DNA of 64,000 nucleotides, taken from positions 1 through 64,000 of the forward strand of contig NZ_RBZN01000014.1 in NCBI RefSeq assembly GCF_003628435.1, read 5' to 3'. The position numbers were made by a program, and so were the translations under genes. This stretch comes from Ureibacillus endophyticus. GTDB taxonomy: Bacteria > Bacillota > Bacilli > Bacillales_A > Planococcaceae. This document shows, one piece after another, positions 41,830-54,939 of the stretch (positions are counted from its first letter, which is position 1; each line of letters starts with the position of its first letter). The notes under the pieces are model-generated. The model saw nothing but the letters and a program-made list of their open reading frames with translations. It made no database searches and was not told where the DNA came from.

Positions 41830-43146
41830 ATGAATTCTGTGATAATTGCAGTTGTCGTAATGTTAGTGTTAAGTTTACTCAGAGTAAACGTTGTCTTATC
41901 GTTAGTAATTGGTGGTGTTATCGGTGGGCTAACAGGCGGGTTATCGATTACTGAAACAATAGCTGCCTTTAACGATGGATTAGGTGGAGGTGCACAAGTA
42001 GCCTTAAGTTATGGTTTACTAGGTGGATTTGCAGTTGCCATATCAAAAACGGGAATTCCAGATTTACTTATCAAGGGTGTTTTGAAGATTGTACGAACAA
42101 AAGGAGATTCTGAAAATAAAGCATTAGCAAAAGCGGTTATTTTCTTCTTCATCCTATTAATGGCAATCTTCTCTCAAAACTTAATTCCAATTCATATCGC
42201 CTTTATTCCATTATTAATTCCACCTATATTAAAGATTTTAAATCATTTCGAAGTGGACCGTCGTTTAATAGCGTGTATCTTAACATTCGGTTTAGTAATG
42301 CCGTATATGTTCCTACCATATGGGTTCGGTGCAATTTATCGAGATATAGTGGCTACTCAAATTGGATTATCAGGTTTAGAAATAGCAGGATCGGATTTTA
42401 CTAAAGCAATGGCGATACCTGCATTAGGAATGATTTTTGGGTTAGGTTTAGCTATGTTCTTATATCGTAAACCACGTAAATATACTCAAAAGGATATTAA
42501 GCAAGAAGCGAATCAAGTCATTGTAAGCAAGAAAAACATTCTATTTACGATTCTTTCGTTAATAGGTGCAGTAGTTATACAGATATATACTGATTCTATG
42601 ATTATAGGAGCTTTAAGTGGGATTCTCATTCTTTATATTACAGGCACATTAAAATGGAAAGAAGCTGATGTAATACTCTCAGATGGAATGCGTATGATGG
42701 CCTTTGTCGGTTTTGTTATTATATCAGCTAACGGGTTCTCTTCAGTTATTAATGCAACAGGCGATGTTGAATCATTAGTTGAGGAGACTTTAAGTATATT
42801 AAATGGCAATGTCAGCTTAGCAGTATTGCTTATGCTTATAATTGGATTGATTATTACGATGGGTATTGGATCATCTTTTGCAACCATTCCTATTATAGCT
42901 GCAATATTTGTTCCTTTAAGTTTAGAACTTGGCTTAAGTACACTCGCAATCATATGCCTGATTGGAACAGCGGGAGCGTTAGGAGATGCTGGTTCTCCTG
43001 CATCAGACTCAACTTTAGGGCCAACAGCAGGTTTAAATGTAGACGGACAGCATAATCACATTTGGGATACTTGTGTACCTACATTTATCTTCTACAACAT
43101 ACCGTTAGTTATCTTTGGTTGGATTGCAGTAATGTTCGTTTTATAG
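41830..43146 (+). CDS. YuiF-like Na+/H+ antiporter-family transporter
   Basis: 438 residues, about 11-12 transmembrane helices. Glycine-rich N-terminal helix pairs (GGVIGGLTGGLS) and the conserved GTAGALGDAGSPASDSTLGPTAGLN near 375-400 are typical of the NhaC-like/YuiF group, annotated as Na+/H+ antiporters or amino-acid transporters. Substrate is unproven. Single gene between the bce terminator and the S10 promoter; the start is an ATG behind a GAGGGATA site. Confidence 0.85.
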   Translation: MNSVIIAVVVMLVLSLLRVNVVLSLVIGGVIGGLTGGLSITETIAAFNDGLGGGAQVALSYGLLGGFAVAISKTGIPDLLIKGVLKIVRTKGDSENKALAKAVIFFFILLMAIFSQNLIPIHIAFIPLLIPPILKILNHFEVDRRLIACILTFGLVMPYMFLPYGFGAIYRDIVATQIGLSGLEIAGSDFTKAMAIPALGMIFGLGLAMFLYRKPRKYTQKDIKQEANQVIVSKKNILFTILSLIGAVVIQIYTDSMIIGALSGILILYITGTLKWKEADVILSDGMRMMAFVGFVIISANGFSSVINATGDVESLVEETLSILNGNVSLAVLLMLIIGLIITMGIGSSFATIPIIAAIFVPLSLELGLSTLAIICLIGTAGALGDAGSPASDSTLGPTAGLNVDGQHNHIWDTCVPTFIFYNIPLVIFGWIAVMFVL

Positions 43147-43298
43147 CATTACATTTAAAAGGAAAACGAAACTCGAATTACCATAAAATAAAATGTAGAT
43201 TTTAATTGATATACATTATAAATTCTTATATACTAAATATCGGCTTGAAAAAAGCGAAATGTAAAAACAAACAATAAAAATGAATATGTAAAAAAGAC

Positions 43299-43327
43299 TT
43301 GCATATTCGTTTTTTATTGTATATAAT
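43299..43327 (+). promoter_or_regulatory. Promoter of the S10-spc-alpha cluster
   Basis: TTGCAT (43299-43304) and TATAAT (43322-43327), spacer 17, in a very AT-rich stretch about 130 bases before rpsJ. Confidence 0.85.
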
Positions 43328-43332
43328 GTTGA

Positions 43333-43764
<432 letters not shown>

Positions 43765-43811
43765 TGGTAAAAACAAATAGAACTTTTTAAATATCACAGG
43801 AGGTGTGACAA

Positions 43812-44441
43812 ATGACTAAAGGAATCTTAGGTAGAAAAATTGGTATGACTCAAGTTTTCGCTGAGAATGGTGATTTAATCCCAGTAACAGTAATTGAAGC
43901 TCCTGCAAACGTAGTACTTCAAAAGAAAACTGTTGAAACTGATGGCTACGAAGCAATCCAAGTTGGTTTCGAAGATAAGCGCGTTAAGCTTTCAAACAAA
44001 CCTGAACAAGGTCACGTAGCAAAAGCGAATACTGCTCCTAAGCGCTTCATTCGTGAATTCCGCAACGTAAACGTTGAAGAATACGAAGTTGGTCAAGAAG
44101 TCAAAGTAGAAATTTTCGCAGAAGGCGATGTAGTAGACGTAACAGGTGTTACTAAAGGTAAAGGTTTCCAAGGTGTTATCAAACGCCACGGACAATCTCG
44201 TGGTCCTATGGCCCATGGTTCTCGTTACCACCGTCGTCCTGGTTCAATGGGTCCAGTTGCTCCGAACCGCGTATTCAAACAAAAGAAATTACCTGGTCAA
44301 ATGGGTGGAAATGTAGTTACAATCCAAAACTTAGAAATCGTAAAAGTTGATGCAGAGCGTAACTTACTACTTGTTAAAGGTAATGTTCCTGGTTCTAAAA
44401 AAGCATTAGTTACAGTTAAAACAGCTGTAAAATCTAAATAA
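43812..44441 (+). CDS. rplC: Ribosomal protein L3
   Basis: 209 residues. [16 protein letters not shown] start and the central loop [17 protein letters not shown] that reaches toward the peptidyl-transferase centre. AGGAGGTG ribosome site; S10 operon. Confidence 0.97.
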   Translation: MTKGILGRKIGMTQVFAENGDLIPVTVIEAPANVVLQKKTVETDGYEAIQVGFEDKRVKLSNKPEQGHVAKANTAPKRFIREFRNVNVEEYEVGQEVKVEIFAEGDVVDVTGVTKGKGFQGVIKRHGQSRGPMAHGSRYHRRPGSMGPVAPNRVFKQKKLPGQMGGNVVTIQNLEIVKVDAERNLLLVKGNVPGSKKALVTVKTAVKSK

Positions 44442-44467
44442 TTTCTCGAAGAAAGGAGGAAACAGGA

Positions 44468-45091
44468 ATGACAAAGGTATCTGTACTTAGTCAAACAGGT
44501 GCTTCAGTTGGTGAAATCGAATTAAACGATGCGATTTTCGGAATCGAGCCAAACGAAGCAGTATTATTCGACGCAGTAATCGCTCAACGCGCTTCTCTAC
44601 GTCAAGGTAATCATAAAGTAAAAAACCGTTCTGAAGTTGCTGGTGGTGGTCGTAAACCATGGCGTCAAAAAGGAACTGGTCGTGCACGTCAAGGTTCAAT
44701 CCGCTCTCCACAATGGCGCGGTGGTGGTATCGTATTCGGTCCAACTCCACGTAGCTACAGCTACAAATTACCGAAGAAAGTTCGTCGCTTAGCTCTTAAA
44801 TCAGCTTTATCAGCTAAAGTAGGAGAACAAAACTTCGTAGTTCTTGATGCATTACAATTAGATGCACCAAAAACTAAAGATTTCGTATCAATTTTAGGTA
44901 ACCTAAACATCGATACAAAAGCATTATTCGTTACAGCTGATTTAAATGAAAACGTAGCATTATCTGCTCGTAACATCCCAGGTGTAACTGTTTTAACAGC
45001 TAACGGAATTAACGTTCTTGATCTATTAGGTCACGAGAAAGTTGTATTCACTAAAGCTGCAGTAGAAAAAGTTGAGGAGGTGCTTGGATAA
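44468..45091 (+). CDS. rplD: Ribosomal protein L4
   Basis: 207 residues. The extended tunnel loop [21 protein letters not shown] is wild-type, with no sign of macrolide-resistance changes. Its stop and the rplW start overlap (TAATG). In some bacteria L4 represses the S10 operon. Confidence 0.97.
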   Translation: MTKVSVLSQTGASVGEIELNDAIFGIEPNEAVLFDAVIAQRASLRQGNHKVKNRSEVAGGGRKPWRQKGTGRARQGSIRSPQWRGGGIVFGPTPRSYSYKLPKKVRRLALKSALSAKVGEQNFVVLDALQLDAPKTKDFVSILGNLNIDTKALFVTADLNENVALSARNIPGVTVLTANGINVLDLLGHEKVVFTKAAVEKVEEVLG

Positions 45092-45375
45092 TGGAAGCAC
45101 GTGATATCTTAAAACGTCCGGTCATTACTGAGCGTTCTTCTGAGCTTATGGCTGAGAAAAAATACACTTTTGAAGTTGACGTTCGTGCGAACAAAACTCA
45201 AGTTAAAGATGCAGTTGAAGAAATCTTTGATGTAAAAGTTGACAAAGTTAACATCATGAACTACAAAGGTAAATTCAAACGTGTTGGTAAATTCGGCGGA
45301 TACACAAACAAACGTCGTAAAGCAATCGTTAAATTAACTGCTGATAGCAAAGAAATCGAAATTTTTGATATCTAA
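45091..45375 (+). CDS. rplW: Ribosomal protein L23
   Basis: 94 residues, complete; [16 protein letters not shown] opening. Lies at the tunnel exit where trigger factor and SRP dock. Start coupled to the rplD stop. Confidence 0.96.
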   Translation: MEARDILKRPVITERSSELMAEKKYTFEVDVRANKTQVKDAVEEIFDVKVDKVNIMNYKGKFKRVGKFGGYTNKRRKAIVKLTADSKEIEIFDI

Positions 45376-45422
45376 TTCACATAATGAAGTAGATTTTAAC
45401 TTTCAAGAAGGAGGGAAAATAA

Positions 45423-46253
45423 ATGGCGATTAAAAAGTATAAACCAACCTCAAATGGTCGTCGTAATATGACGTCATCTGACTTTGCGGAAATCACAACT
45501 AATAAGCCTGAAAAGTCATTATTAGCACCAAAAAAACGCAAAGCTGGTCGTAATAACCAAGGTAAAATTACTGTTCGTCATCACGGTGGTGGCCACAAGA
45601 AACAATACCGTATCATCGACTTTAAACGTACTAAAGACGGTATTCCAGGACGCGTTGCCACAATCGAATATGATCCAAACCGCTCTGCAAACATCGCATT
45701 AATCAACTATGCTGACGGTGAAAAACGTTACATCTTAGCTCCAAAAGGATTAGAAGTTGGTCAAACAATCGTTTCTGGTCCAGATGCTGATATTAAAGTA
45801 GGTAATGCATTACCACTTGCAAACATTCCTATGGGTACAACAATCCATAACATCGAGTTAAAACCTGGTAAAGGCGGTCAATTAGTACGTTCTGCTGGTA
45901 CTTCTGCACAAGTACTTGGTCGTGAAGGCAAATACGTAATCATCCGTCTACAATCTGGTGAAGTTCGCCTAGTACTTGCTACTTGCCGTGCAACAATCGG
46001 TCAAGTTGGTAACGAACAACACGAACTTATCCACATTGGTAAAGCAGGTCGTACTCGTTGGTTAGGTAAACGCCCAACAGTTCGTGGTTCTGTAATGAAC
46101 CCTAACGATCACCCACACGGTGGTGGTGAAGGACGTTCTCCAATCGGACGTAAATCTCCAATGACACCATGGGGTAAACCAGCTCTTGGTTACAAAACTC
46201 GCAAGAAGAAAAACAAAACTAATAAGTTAATTATTCGTTCTCGCAAAAAATAA
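45423..46253 (+). CDS. rplB: Ribosomal protein L2
   Basis: 276 residues. OB and SH3-like domains and the conserved C-terminal [15 protein letters not shown] that includes the histidine near the peptidyl-transferase centre. GGAGGG ribosome site. Confidence 0.97.
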   Translation: MAIKKYKPTSNGRRNMTSSDFAEITTNKPEKSLLAPKKRKAGRNNQGKITVRHHGGGHKKQYRIIDFKRTKDGIPGRVATIEYDPNRSANIALINYADGEKRYILAPKGLEVGQTIVSGPDADIKVGNALPLANIPMGTTIHNIELKPGKGGQLVRSAGTSAQVLGREGKYVIIRLQSGEVRLVLATCRATIGQVGNEQHELIHIGKAGRTRWLGKRPTVRGSVMNPNDHPHGGGEGRSPIGRKSPMTPWGKPALGYKTRKKKNKTNKLIIRSRKK

Positions 46254-46313
46254 TGTGATTGTACTACGGTTCGCTAGTCGTGCCGTGGTGAGTCACGAAA
46301 GGGAGGTTCCTAA

Positions 46314-46592
46314 ATGGGTCGCAGCTTGAAAAAAGGACCTTTTGTCGATGACCACTTAATGAAAAAGGTTGAAGCACAAGAGAGTTCTGAGAAAAAACAA
46401 GTTATCAAAACTTGGTCTCGCCGTTCTACTATCTTCCCGAACTTCATCGGATTAACAATCGCTGTATATGATGGACGTAAACATGTTCCTGTATACGTGA
46501 CAGAAGATATGGTAGGTCACAAGTTAGGCGAATTCGCACCAACACGTACTTATAAAGGTCATGGTGCAGATGATAAGAAAACAAGACGCTAA
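46314..46592 (+). CDS. rpsS: Ribosomal protein S19
   Basis: 92 residues, [15 protein letters not shown] start and [10 protein letters not shown] near the end. Preceded by a small hairpin (about 46263-46290) and GGGAGGTT. Confidence 0.97.
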   Translation: MGRSLKKGPFVDDHLMKKVEAQESSEKKQVIKTWSRRSTIFPNFIGLTIAVYDGRKHVPVYVTEDMVGHKLGEFAPTRTYKGHGADDKKTRR

Positions 46593-46614
46593 TTTTGGAA
46601 GGAGGTAAATCCTA

Positions 46615-46959
46615 ATGACACAAGCTAAAGCTATCGCTCGCACAGTGCGTATCGCTCCTCGTAAAGTGCGTCTAGTAGTAGACTTAATCCGAGGTAAGCA
46701 AGTAGGTGAAGCAGTTGCAATTTTACGTCATACTCCAAAAGCGGCGTCTCCAGTCGTTGAGAAAGTATTAAAATCTGCAGTTGCTAACGCTGAGCACAAC
46801 TATGAATTAGATGTAAACAACCTAGTTGTTTCTGAAGTTTTTGTTGACGAAGGTCCAACATTAAAACGTTTCCGTCCACGTGCACAAGGACGTGCAAGCG
46901 CAATTAATAAACGCACAAGCCACATCACTCTTGTGGTATCTGAGAAGAAGGAGGGTTAA
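46615..46959 (+). CDS. rplV: Ribosomal protein L22
   Basis: 114 residues. The tunnel hairpin [15 protein letters not shown] is intact. AAGGAGGTAA ribosome site. Contacts all 23S domains and lines the exit tunnel. Confidence 0.97.
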   Translation: MTQAKAIARTVRIAPRKVRLVVDLIRGKQVGEAVAILRHTPKAASPVVEKVLKSAVANAEHNYELDVNNLVVSEVFVDEGPTLKRFRPRAQGRASAINKRTSHITLVVSEKKEG

Positions 46960-46962
46960 TCC

Positions 46963-47619
46963 GTGGGTCAAAAAGTACATCCAATAGGACTACGAGTTGG
47001 TATTATTCGTGATTGGGAGTCGAAATGGTACGCTGAAAAAGACTATGCGACATTACTTCACGAAGATATTAAAATTCGTAAATATATCGAAGCTGCTTTA
47101 AAAGATGCATCTGTATCTAAAGTAGAAATCGAACGCGCAGCAAACCGCGTAAACATTACAATTCACACAGCGAAACCAGGTATGGTAATCGGTAAAGGCG
47201 GTACAGAAGTTGAAAACTTACGTAAATACCTTAACGATTTAACTGGTAAACGTGTACACATTAATATCGTAGAAATCAAAAAAGCTGATCTTGATGCTCG
47301 TTTAGTAGCAGAAAACATCGCTCGTCAACTTGAGAACCGCGTATCATTCCGCCGTGCTCAAAAACAAGCAATCCAACGCACAATCCGTGCTGGTGCAAAA
47401 GGAATTAAAACACAAGTATCTGGACGTTTAGGTGGCGCTGATATCGCGCGTGCTGAACACTATAGCGAAGGAACTGTTCCACTTCATACTCTTCGTGCTG
47501 ACATCGACTATGCTCACGCAGAAGCTGACACTACTTATGGTAAATTAGGTGTTAAAGTATGGATCTACCGTGGTGAAGTCCTTCCTACGAAGAAGAACTC
47601 TGTGGAAGGAGGCAAATAA
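46963..47619 (+). CDS. rpsC: Ribosomal protein S3
   Basis: 218 residues from GTG 46963 behind AAGGAGGG. KH domain signature [19 protein letters not shown]. Forms the mRNA entry helicase site with S4 and S5. Confidence 0.97.
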   Translation: MGQKVHPIGLRVGIIRDWESKWYAEKDYATLLHEDIKIRKYIEAALKDASVSKVEIERAANRVNITIHTAKPGMVIGKGGTEVENLRKYLNDLTGKRVHINIVEIKKADLDARLVAENIARQLENRVSFRRAQKQAIQRTIRAGAKGIKTQVSGRLGGADIARAEHYSEGTVPLHTLRADIDYAHAEADTTYGKLGVKVWIYRGEVLPTKKNSVEGGK

Positions 47620-47621
47620 TT

Positions 47622-48246
<625 letters not shown>

Positions 48247-48263
48247 TAAGGAGGTTTGAAATA

Positions 48264-48527
48264 ATGACTGAGCGTAACCAACGCAAAGTTTACACAGGCC
48301 GTGTCGTTTCAGATAAAATGGACAAAACAGTAACTGTTCTTGTTGAAACTTATAAGAAACATAAATTATACGGAAAACGTGTAAAATACTCTAAAAAGTT
48401 CAAGGCTCATGATGAGTTAAACGAAGCGAAAATCGGTGATATCGTTCGTATCATGGAAACTCGCCCGCTATCAGCTACTAAACGTTTCCGTCTAGTGGAA
48501 ATTGTAGAAAAAGCGGTTATTATTTAA
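48264..48527 (+). CDS. rpsQ: Ribosomal protein S17
   Basis: 87 residues; OB-fold protein starting [31 protein letters not shown] ribosome site. Confidence 0.97.
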   Translation: MTERNQRKVYTGRVVSDKMDKTVTVLVETYKKHKLYGKRVKYSKKFKAHDELNEAKIGDIVRIMETRPLSATKRFRLVEIVEKAVII

Positions 48528-48570
48528 TAACATTTCGGAAACATTTAAATTCCGAAGGGAGGTAACCTAA

Positions 48571-48939
48571 GTGATCCAACAAGAAACTCGTATGAAAGTT
48601 GCTGACAACTCAGGTGCACGTGAAGTTTTAACAATTAAAGTGCTTGGTGGTTCTGGCCGTAAAACTGCTAATATCGGTGATATCGTAGTTGTTACAGTTA
48701 AGAAAGCAACACCAGGAGGCGTTGTCAAGAAAGGTGACGTTGTTAAGGCTGTTGTCGTTCGCACAAAATCTGGTGTACGCCGTAAAGATGGTACTTATAT
48801 CAAATTTGATGAAAATGCTTGCGTAATCATTAAAGACGATAAGTCACCACGCGGAACTCGTATTTTCGGGCCTGTTGCTCGTGAATTACGTGATAGCAAC
48901 TTCATGAAAATCGTTTCATTAGCTCCAGAAGTTCTTTAA
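48571..48939 (+). CDS. rplN: Ribosomal protein L14
   Basis: 122 residues from GTG 48571 behind [24 protein letters not shown] start and [23 protein letters not shown] end. First gene of the spc section. Confidence 0.97.
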   Translation: MIQQETRMKVADNSGAREVLTIKVLGGSGRKTANIGDIVVVTVKKATPGGVVKKGDVVKAVVVRTKSGVRRKDGTYIKFDENACVIIKDDKSPRGTRIFGPVARELRDSNFMKIVSLAPEVL

Positions 48940-48976
48940 TTTCATGAGAGTACCAATCAAGGAGGTGCGACACATA

Positions 48977-49285
48977 ATGCATGTTAAAAAGGGTGACAAA
49001 GTAAAAGTTATTACTGGTAAAGACAAAGGTAAAGTAGGCGTTGTTTTAGCTGCTTTCCCAAAACAAGACCGTGTTCTTGTTGAAGGTGTAAACATTGTTA
49101 AAAAACACGTTAAACCTAACCAGTTAAATCCTCAAGGTGGTATTGTAAGCCAAGAAGCAGCAATCCACGTTTCGAACGTAATGCTAATCGATCCTAAATC
49201 TGGCGAGCCGACTCGTGTAGGTTACAAAATCGAAAACGGCAAAAAAGTTCGTGTTGCAAAAAAATCAGGTGCAGTAATCGACTAA
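48977..49285 (+). CDS. rplX: Ribosomal protein L24
   Basis: 102 residues from ATG 48977, which follows AAGGAGGTG; the in-frame ATG at 48944 lies before that ribosome site. KOW motif [16 protein letters not shown]. Assembly initiator of the 50S subunit. Confidence 0.96.
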   Translation: MHVKKGDKVKVITGKDKGKVGVVLAAFPKQDRVLVEGVNIVKKHVKPNQLNPQGGIVSQEAAIHVSNVMLIDPKSGEPTRVGYKIENGKKVRVAKKSGAVID

Positions 49286-49313
49286 TAAGTAAATTGAGAA
49301 GGGAGGTACGAAC

Positions 49314-49853
49314 ATGAGCCGCCTAAAAGAAAAATATACAAAAGAAGTTTCTCCAGCTCTTATGAGCAAATTTGGATATAAATCAGTAATGCAAGTGCCA
49401 AAAGTTGAAAAAATCGTAATCAACATGGGTGTTGGTGACGCTGTACAAAACTCTAAAGCATTAGATGCTGCTGTAGAAGAATTAACAATCATCACTGGTC
49501 AAAAACCAGTTGTAACTAAAGCTAAAAAATCGATCGCAGGTTTCCGCTTACGTGAAGGTATGGCAATCGGTGCAAAAGTTACATTACGTGGTGAACGTAT
49601 GTATGAATTCTTGGACAAATTAATTTCTATCGCACTACCACGTGTACGTGACTTCCACGGTGTTTCTAAAAAATCATTCGATGGTCGCGGTAACTACACT
49701 TTAGGTGTTAAGGAACAATTAATTTTCCCTGAAATCGATTACGATAAAGTTTCAAAAGTACGCGGTATGGACATCGTGATCGTAACAACTGCGAATTCTG
49801 ACGAAGAAGCTCGCGAGTTATTGACACAATTCGGTATGCCGTTCCAAAAGTAA
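49314..49853 (+). CDS. rplE: Ribosomal protein L5
   Basis: 179 residues; binds 5S r[20 protein letters not shown] start, central [20 protein letters not shown], and C-terminal [14 protein letters not shown]. Confidence 0.97.
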   Translation: MSRLKEKYTKEVSPALMSKFGYKSVMQVPKVEKIVINMGVGDAVQNSKALDAAVEELTIITGQKPVVTKAKKSIAGFRLREGMAIGAKVTLRGERMYEFLDKLISIALPRVRDFHGVSKKSFDGRGNYTLGVKEQLIFPEIDYDKVSKVRGMDIVIVTTANSDEEARELLTQFGMPFQK

Positions 49854-49856
49854 TAA

Positions 49857-50060
<204 letters not shown>

Positions 50061-50089
50061 TCCCCGAAATTGGGAAGGAGGTAAAATCA

Positions 50090-50488
50090 ATGACAATGTC
50101 AGATCCAATTGCAGATATGCTGACTCGCATCCGTAATGCGAACATGGTTCGTCACGAAAAATTAGAAGTACCTGCTTCTAATTTAAAGAAAGAAATCGCT
50201 GAAATCTTAAAGCGTGAAGGTTTCGTTCGTGACGTTGAGTATGTTGAAGATAATAAGCAAGGTATCATCCGTATCTTCTTAAAATATGGAAGAGATAACG
50301 AACGTGTTATCACTGGTTTAAAACGTATTTCAAAACCTGGCTTACGTGTATACGCTAAAACAAACGAAGTACCAAAAGTACTTAATGGTTTAGGTATCGC
50401 TTTAGTATCTACTTCTCAAGGTGTATTAACTGATAAAGAAGCACGTGCTAAAAAAGTTGGCGGAGAAATCTTAGCTTACATTTGGTAA
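50090..50488 (+). CDS. rpsH: Ribosomal protein S8
   Basis: 132 residues from ATG 50090 (AAGGAGGTAAAA upstream); an ATG two codons later is a lesser alternative. [15 protein letters not shown] start, [13 protein letters not shown] near the end. A regulator of the spc operon in E. coli. Confidence 0.97.
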   Translation: MTMSDPIADMLTRIRNANMVRHEKLEVPASNLKKEIAEILKREGFVRDVEYVEDNKQGIIRIFLKYGRDNERVITGLKRISKPGLRVYAKTNEVPKVLNGLGIALVSTSQGVLTDKEARAKKVGGEILAYIW

Positions 50489-50518
50489 TTAGTAATATAT
50501 GAATGGAGGTGCAACTAA

Positions 50519-51058
50519 ATGTCTCGTGTAGGTAAAAAACCAATCGAGGTTCCAGCTAGCGTTACTGTGACTGTTGCTGATGACAACACAGTTACTGTTA
50601 AAGGACCTAAAGGCGAATTAACTCGTCAATTCAATAAAGATATGAAAATTGAGCAAGAAGGAAACGTTGTTACTGTAGTACGTCCTTCTGAATCAAAAGA
50701 ACACCGTACTATCCACGGTACAACTCGTGCGCTATTAGCTAACATGGTAACTGGTGTTTCTGAAGGATTCTCTAAATCTCTAGAACTTATCGGTGTCGGT
50801 TACCGTGCGCAATTACAAGGTAAAAAACTTGTACTTAACGTAGGTTACTCTCACCCAGTAGAGTTCACACCTGAAGAAGGTCTAGAAGTTGAAGTTCCTT
50901 CAAACACTAAAGTAGTTGTTAAAGGTATTAGCAAAGAACGTGTTGGTGCATTTGCATCTAACATTCGTGACGTTCGCCCACCAGAGCCATACAAAGGTAA
51001 AGGTATTCGTTATGAAGGTGAGTACGTACGTCGTAAAGAAGGTAAAACAGGTAAATAA
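50519..51058 (+). CDS. rplF: Ribosomal protein L6
   Basis: 179 residues, two tandem L6 folds; conserved [14 protein letters not shown] near the C-terminus. GGAGGTG ribosome site. Confidence 0.97.
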   Translation: MSRVGKKPIEVPASVTVTVADDNTVTVKGPKGELTRQFNKDMKIEQEGNVVTVVRPSESKEHRTIHGTTRALLANMVTGVSEGFSKSLELIGVGYRAQLQGKKLVLNVGYSHPVEFTPEEGLEVEVPSNTKVVVKGISKERVGAFASNIRDVRPPEPYKGKGIRYEGEYVRRKEGKTGK

Positions 51059-51091
51059 TGCTCTTAGAAGCGTTAGAAAGGAGTGACCTCT

Positions 51092-51451
51092 GTGATTACG
51101 AAACAAGATAAAAATCAAGTTCGTAAAAAACGTCATGCGCGTGTTCGTTCTAAAATCTCAGGTACTGCTGAGCGTCCACGTTTAAACGTATTCCGTTCAA
51201 ACAAGAACATCTATGCGCAAATTATTGACGATGTTGCTGGCGTAACACTTGTTAGTGCATCAACTCAAGAAAAAGGTTTTGAGGGTGCAGGTAGCAATGT
51301 AGAAGCTGCAGCTAAAATCGGTGAAACAATCGCTAAACGCGCTGCGGAAAAAAATATTACTGCTGTTGTATTTGACCGTGGTGGTTACTTATATCATGGA
51401 CGTGTAAAAGCTTTAGCAGAAGCTGCACGTGAAAACGGCTTAGAATTTTAA
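51092..51451 (+). CDS. rplR: Ribosomal protein L18
   Basis: 119 residues from GTG 51092, placed after AAAGGAG; B. subtilis L18 also begins [25 protein letters not shown] and [15 protein letters not shown] are conserved 5S rRNA-binding segments. Confidence 0.96.
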   Translation: MITKQDKNQVRKKRHARVRSKISGTAERPRLNVFRSNKNIYAQIIDDVAGVTLVSASTQEKGFEGAGSNVEAAAKIGETIAKRAAEKNITAVVFDRGGYLYHGRVKALAEAARENGLEF

Positions 51452-51472
51452 TAAGAAGGAGGGACATACTTC

Positions 51473-51973
51473 ATGAGTCGCATTGACGCAAACAAACTTG
51501 AACTTGAAGAACGCGTAGTTACGATTAACCGCGTTGCAAAAGTTGTTAAAGGTGGACGTCGCTTCCGCTTTACAGCACTAGTTGTTGTAGGTGATAAAAA
51601 CGGCCATGTAGGATTCGGTACTGGTAAAGCTCAAGAGGTTCCAGATGCAATCCGCAAAGCTGTTGAAGACGCGAAGAAAAACTTAATCGAAGTGCCACTT
51701 GTTGGTGGAACAACTCCACATGACGTGGTTGGTCGCTTCGGAGCAGGTCAAATCTTAATCAAACCTGCAGCTCCTGGTACTGGAGTTATCGCTGGTGGTC
51801 CTGTACGTGCAGTACTTGAACTTGCTGGTGTAACTGATATTCTTTCAAAATCTCTTGGTTCTAACACACCAATCAACATGGTGCGTGCAACTATCGCAGG
51901 TTTAAACGAATTAAAACGCGCAGAGGAAGTTGCAAAACTTCGCGGTAAATCAGTGGAAGAACTATTAGGTTAA
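51473..51973 (+). CDS. rpsE: Ribosomal protein S5
   Basis: 166 residues. dsRBD-like N-domain with [22 protein letters not shown], where spectinomycin-resistance changes occur in other species; sequence appears wild-type. Contributes to decoding accuracy. Confidence 0.97.
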   Translation: MSRIDANKLELEERVVTINRVAKVVKGGRRFRFTALVVVGDKNGHVGFGTGKAQEVPDAIRKAVEDAKKNLIEVPLVGGTTPHDVVGRFGAGQILIKPAAPGTGVIAGGPVRAVLELAGVTDILSKSLGSNTPINMVRATIAGLNELKRAEEVAKLRGKSVEELLG

Positions 51974-51987
51974 GGGGGGGAATTATA

Positions 51988-52170
51988 ATGGCAAACAAAT
52001 TAGAAATTACCCTTACTAAATCTTTGATCGGTACAAAACCAGGGCAACGTAAAATCATTGAAGCATTAGGTTTACGCAAAGTAAACTCTACTGTAGAACA
52101 AGCTGATAACGCTGCTATTCGTGGTATGATTACTAAAGTAGCTCACTTAGTTACTGTTAACGAAAAATAA
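51988..52170 (+). CDS. rpmD: Ribosomal protein L30
   Basis: 60 residues, short bacterial form, starting [25 protein letters not shown] precedes the ATG. Confidence 0.96.
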   Translation: MANKLEITLTKSLIGTKPGQRKIIEALGLRKVNSTVEQADNAAIRGMITKVAHLVTVNEK

Positions 52171-52203
52171 TATTTAAACTTTGAACAAGGAGGTGCCACT
52201 AAT

Positions 52204-52644
52204 ATGAAACTTCATGAGTTAAAACCAGCTGAAGGTTCACGTAAAGAACGTAACCGTGTTGGTCGTGGTATCGGTTCTGGTAATGGTAAAACTGCAGGTA
52301 AAGGACATAAAGGTCAAAACGCTCGTTCTGGCGGCGGTGTTCGCCCTGGATTCGAGGGTGGTCAAAACCCATTATTCCGTCGTTTACCAAAACGCGGCTT
52401 TACGAACATTAACCGTAAAGAATACGCTATCCTGAACCTTGATGCATTAAATCGTTTCGAAGATGGTGCAGAAGTAACACCTGCATTATTATTAGAAACT
52501 GGAGTTGTTAGCAGTGAAAAAGCTGGCATTAAGATTCTAGGTAACGGAACTCTTAATAAAAAGCTTACTGTGAAAGCTCATAAGTTCTCTGCTTCAGCTA
52601 AAGAAGCAATCGAGAACGCTGGCGGAACAACTGAGGTGATTTAA
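52204..52644 (+). CDS. rplO: Ribosomal protein L15
   Basis: 146 residues. Basic glycine-rich N-terminal half ([20 protein letters not shown]) that threads into 23S rRNA. Its stop overlaps the secY start (TAATG). Confidence 0.97.
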   Translation: MKLHELKPAEGSRKERNRVGRGIGSGNGKTAGKGHKGQNARSGGGVRPGFEGGQNPLFRRLPKRGFTNINRKEYAILNLDALNRFEDGAEVTPALLLETGVVSSEKAGIKILGNGTLNKKLTVKAHKFSASAKEAIENAGGTTEVI

Positions 52645-53939
52645 TGTTTCAAACAATCTCAAACTTCATGCGCGTTCGAGATATACGAAATAAAATCATT
52701 TTCACTCTTTTAATGTTAATCGTTTTTCGTATCGGAACATTTATTCCGGTACCAAACGTTGACTCAGAAGTATTAAAGGTAGCCGATGAATTTAATTTGA
52801 TTGGCTTCCTTAATACATTCGGCGGTGGTGCACTGTCAAACTTCTCGATCTTTGCATTGGGAATTATGCCTTACATTACTGCTTCAATTATTGTTCAACT
52901 TCTACAAATGGATGTAGTACCAAAGTTTGCTGAATGGGCAAAACAAGGTGATGTTGGTCGCCGTAAGCTTGCACAGTTTACACGATATTTAACTGTTGTT
53001 TTAGCATTCATACAAGCTTTCGCTATGTCGTTTGGTTTTAATCAAATGTATGGTGGTTCGTTAATTAAAGACACAAGTGTTTTATCATATTTAACAATTG
53101 CTGTTGTTTTAACTGGTGGTACGGCTTTCCTACTGTGGTTAGGAGAACAAATAACTTCTCATGGTGTTGGAAATGGTATTTCAATCATTATCTTCGCGGG
53201 TATTGTTGCTGCACTTCCAACTTCTGTGAACCAAATTTATGCACAACAAATCGAGGATGCTGGTGATCAGCTATTTATTAAAATTGCAATCCTAGTAATA
53301 CTTGCTTTGATTATGCTAGCTGTTGTAGTCGGTGTTATTTACTTCCAACAAGCGTTGCGTAAAATACCGATTCAATATGCAAAACGAGTTGCGGGACGTA
53401 CTGCTCAAGTCGGTGGACAACAAACTCACTTGCCGTTAAAAGTAAATGCGGCTGGTGTTATTCCGGTAATCTTTGCTGTTGCCTTCATTGTTACACCTCG
53501 AACTTTAGCTACATTCTTCGGTCAAAATGATGTCACTACATTCATTCAAAACACGTTTGATTATACTAAACCTGTTGGAATGATTATCTATATTGCATTG
53601 ATTGTTTTATTCACATACTTCTATGCATTTATTCAAGTGAATCCTGAAAACTTGACTGACAACTTGAAAAAACAAGGTGCATATATTCCTGGTATCCGCC
53701 CAGGAAATGATACACAAGAATACTTAACTAAAGTTTTATACCGTTTAACATTTGTTGGTGCTATCTTCTTAGTTGTAATTTCTGTGTTACCGATACTATT
53801 TATTAATTTCATGAACCTACCTGCTACTGCGCAAATCGGTGGTACTAGTGTTATTATCGTAGTCGGGGTTGCTTTAGAAACAATGAAGCAGTTAGAATCA
53901 CAATTAGTTAAACGTCATTACAAAGGCTTTATGAAATAA
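52644..53939 (+). CDS. secY: SecY, protein-translocation channel
   Basis: 431 residues, ten transmembrane helices. First SecY signature near residues 70-85 (GIMPYITASIIVQLL), cytosolic loop KRVAGRTAQVGGQQTHLPLKVN before helix 7, and PGIRPGNDTQEYL in the C5 loop that contacts SecA and ribosome. Partner of SecE at 16.7 kb. Confidence 0.97.
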   Translation: MFQTISNFMRVRDIRNKIIFTLLMLIVFRIGTFIPVPNVDSEVLKVADEFNLIGFLNTFGGGALSNFSIFALGIMPYITASIIVQLLQMDVVPKFAEWAKQGDVGRRKLAQFTRYLTVVLAFIQAFAMSFGFNQMYGGSLIKDTSVLSYLTIAVVLTGGTAFLLWLGEQITSHGVGNGISIIIFAGIVAALPTSVNQIYAQQIEDAGDQLFIKIAILVILALIMLAVVVGVIYFQQALRKIPIQYAKRVAGRTAQVGGQQTHLPLKVNAAGVIPVIFAVAFIVTPRTLATFFGQNDVTTFIQNTFDYTKPVGMIIYIALIVLFTYFYAFIQVNPENLTDNLKKQGAYIPGIRPGNDTQEYLTKVLYRLTFVGAIFLVVISVLPILFINFMNLPATAQIGGTSVIIVVGVALETMKQLESQLVKRHYKGFMK

Positions 53940-53986
53940 TATGCAGGTTTTAGGAAACGATATGTTTCCTTAACCCGCAGTATTAG

Positions 53987-54658
<672 letters not shown>

Positions 54659-54699
54659 TACCCGGCATTAGGCGAAAGTCAAACTGCTTTACTTGGGAG

Positions 54700-54862
54700 A
54701 CGTGCGGAGGGCAACATTAAAACATTATTTTGAGAGTTGCAAAAGCATATTGTGCCCGGTATACACTGAAACGAAAGTGGAATTTTTATCAACTTTTGAA
54801 TAAGTGTTAGGGTTTCGTGGAAGCATCTGTATAAAGGGTATGAATCTCTCATCCAAGACTTT
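54700..54862 (+). pseudogene. map: Decayed methionine aminopeptidase gene (map remnant)
   Basis: This lies exactly where map stands in B. subtilis (adk-map-infA). Pieces of the Map N-terminal half are readable in changing frames: ELQKHIVPGI at 54734-54763 (B. subtilis ELKKHIKPGI), GFRGSIC at 54810-54830 in another frame (identical to GFRGSIC of B. subtilis Map), then ESLIQD at 54842-54859 in the first frame (EELVHG). TGCGGAGGGC at about 54703-54712 may be the MREAGR start of the domain. In-frame stops, frameshifts and a deletion of about 30 bases between the first two pieces rule out function, and the C-terminal two thirds are missing. A working map must be elsewhere in the genome. Confidence 0.75.
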
Positions 54863-54884
54863 TCCGAATGCGGTTAGTCGTTCC

Positions 54885-54939
54885 TGGATTGTGTGAAGCG
54901 AAACCAGACGAGCGTCTTTCGAACATCTCTCACAATCCA
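54885..54939 (+). other. Two-part hairpin between the map remnant and infA
   Basis: Outer arms TGGATTGTG (54885-54893) / CACAATCCA (54931-54939) enclose a small AGACG/CGTCT stem. It is followed by TTTATAATG, whose TATAAT (54944-54949) could be an infA promoter -10. No T tract. Confidence 0.5.

Noticed and set aside
54702-54800. Open frame from GTG (VRRATLKHYF...) after adk
   Set aside because: It crosses the decayed map sequence in shifted frames; pseudogene remnant explains it better.
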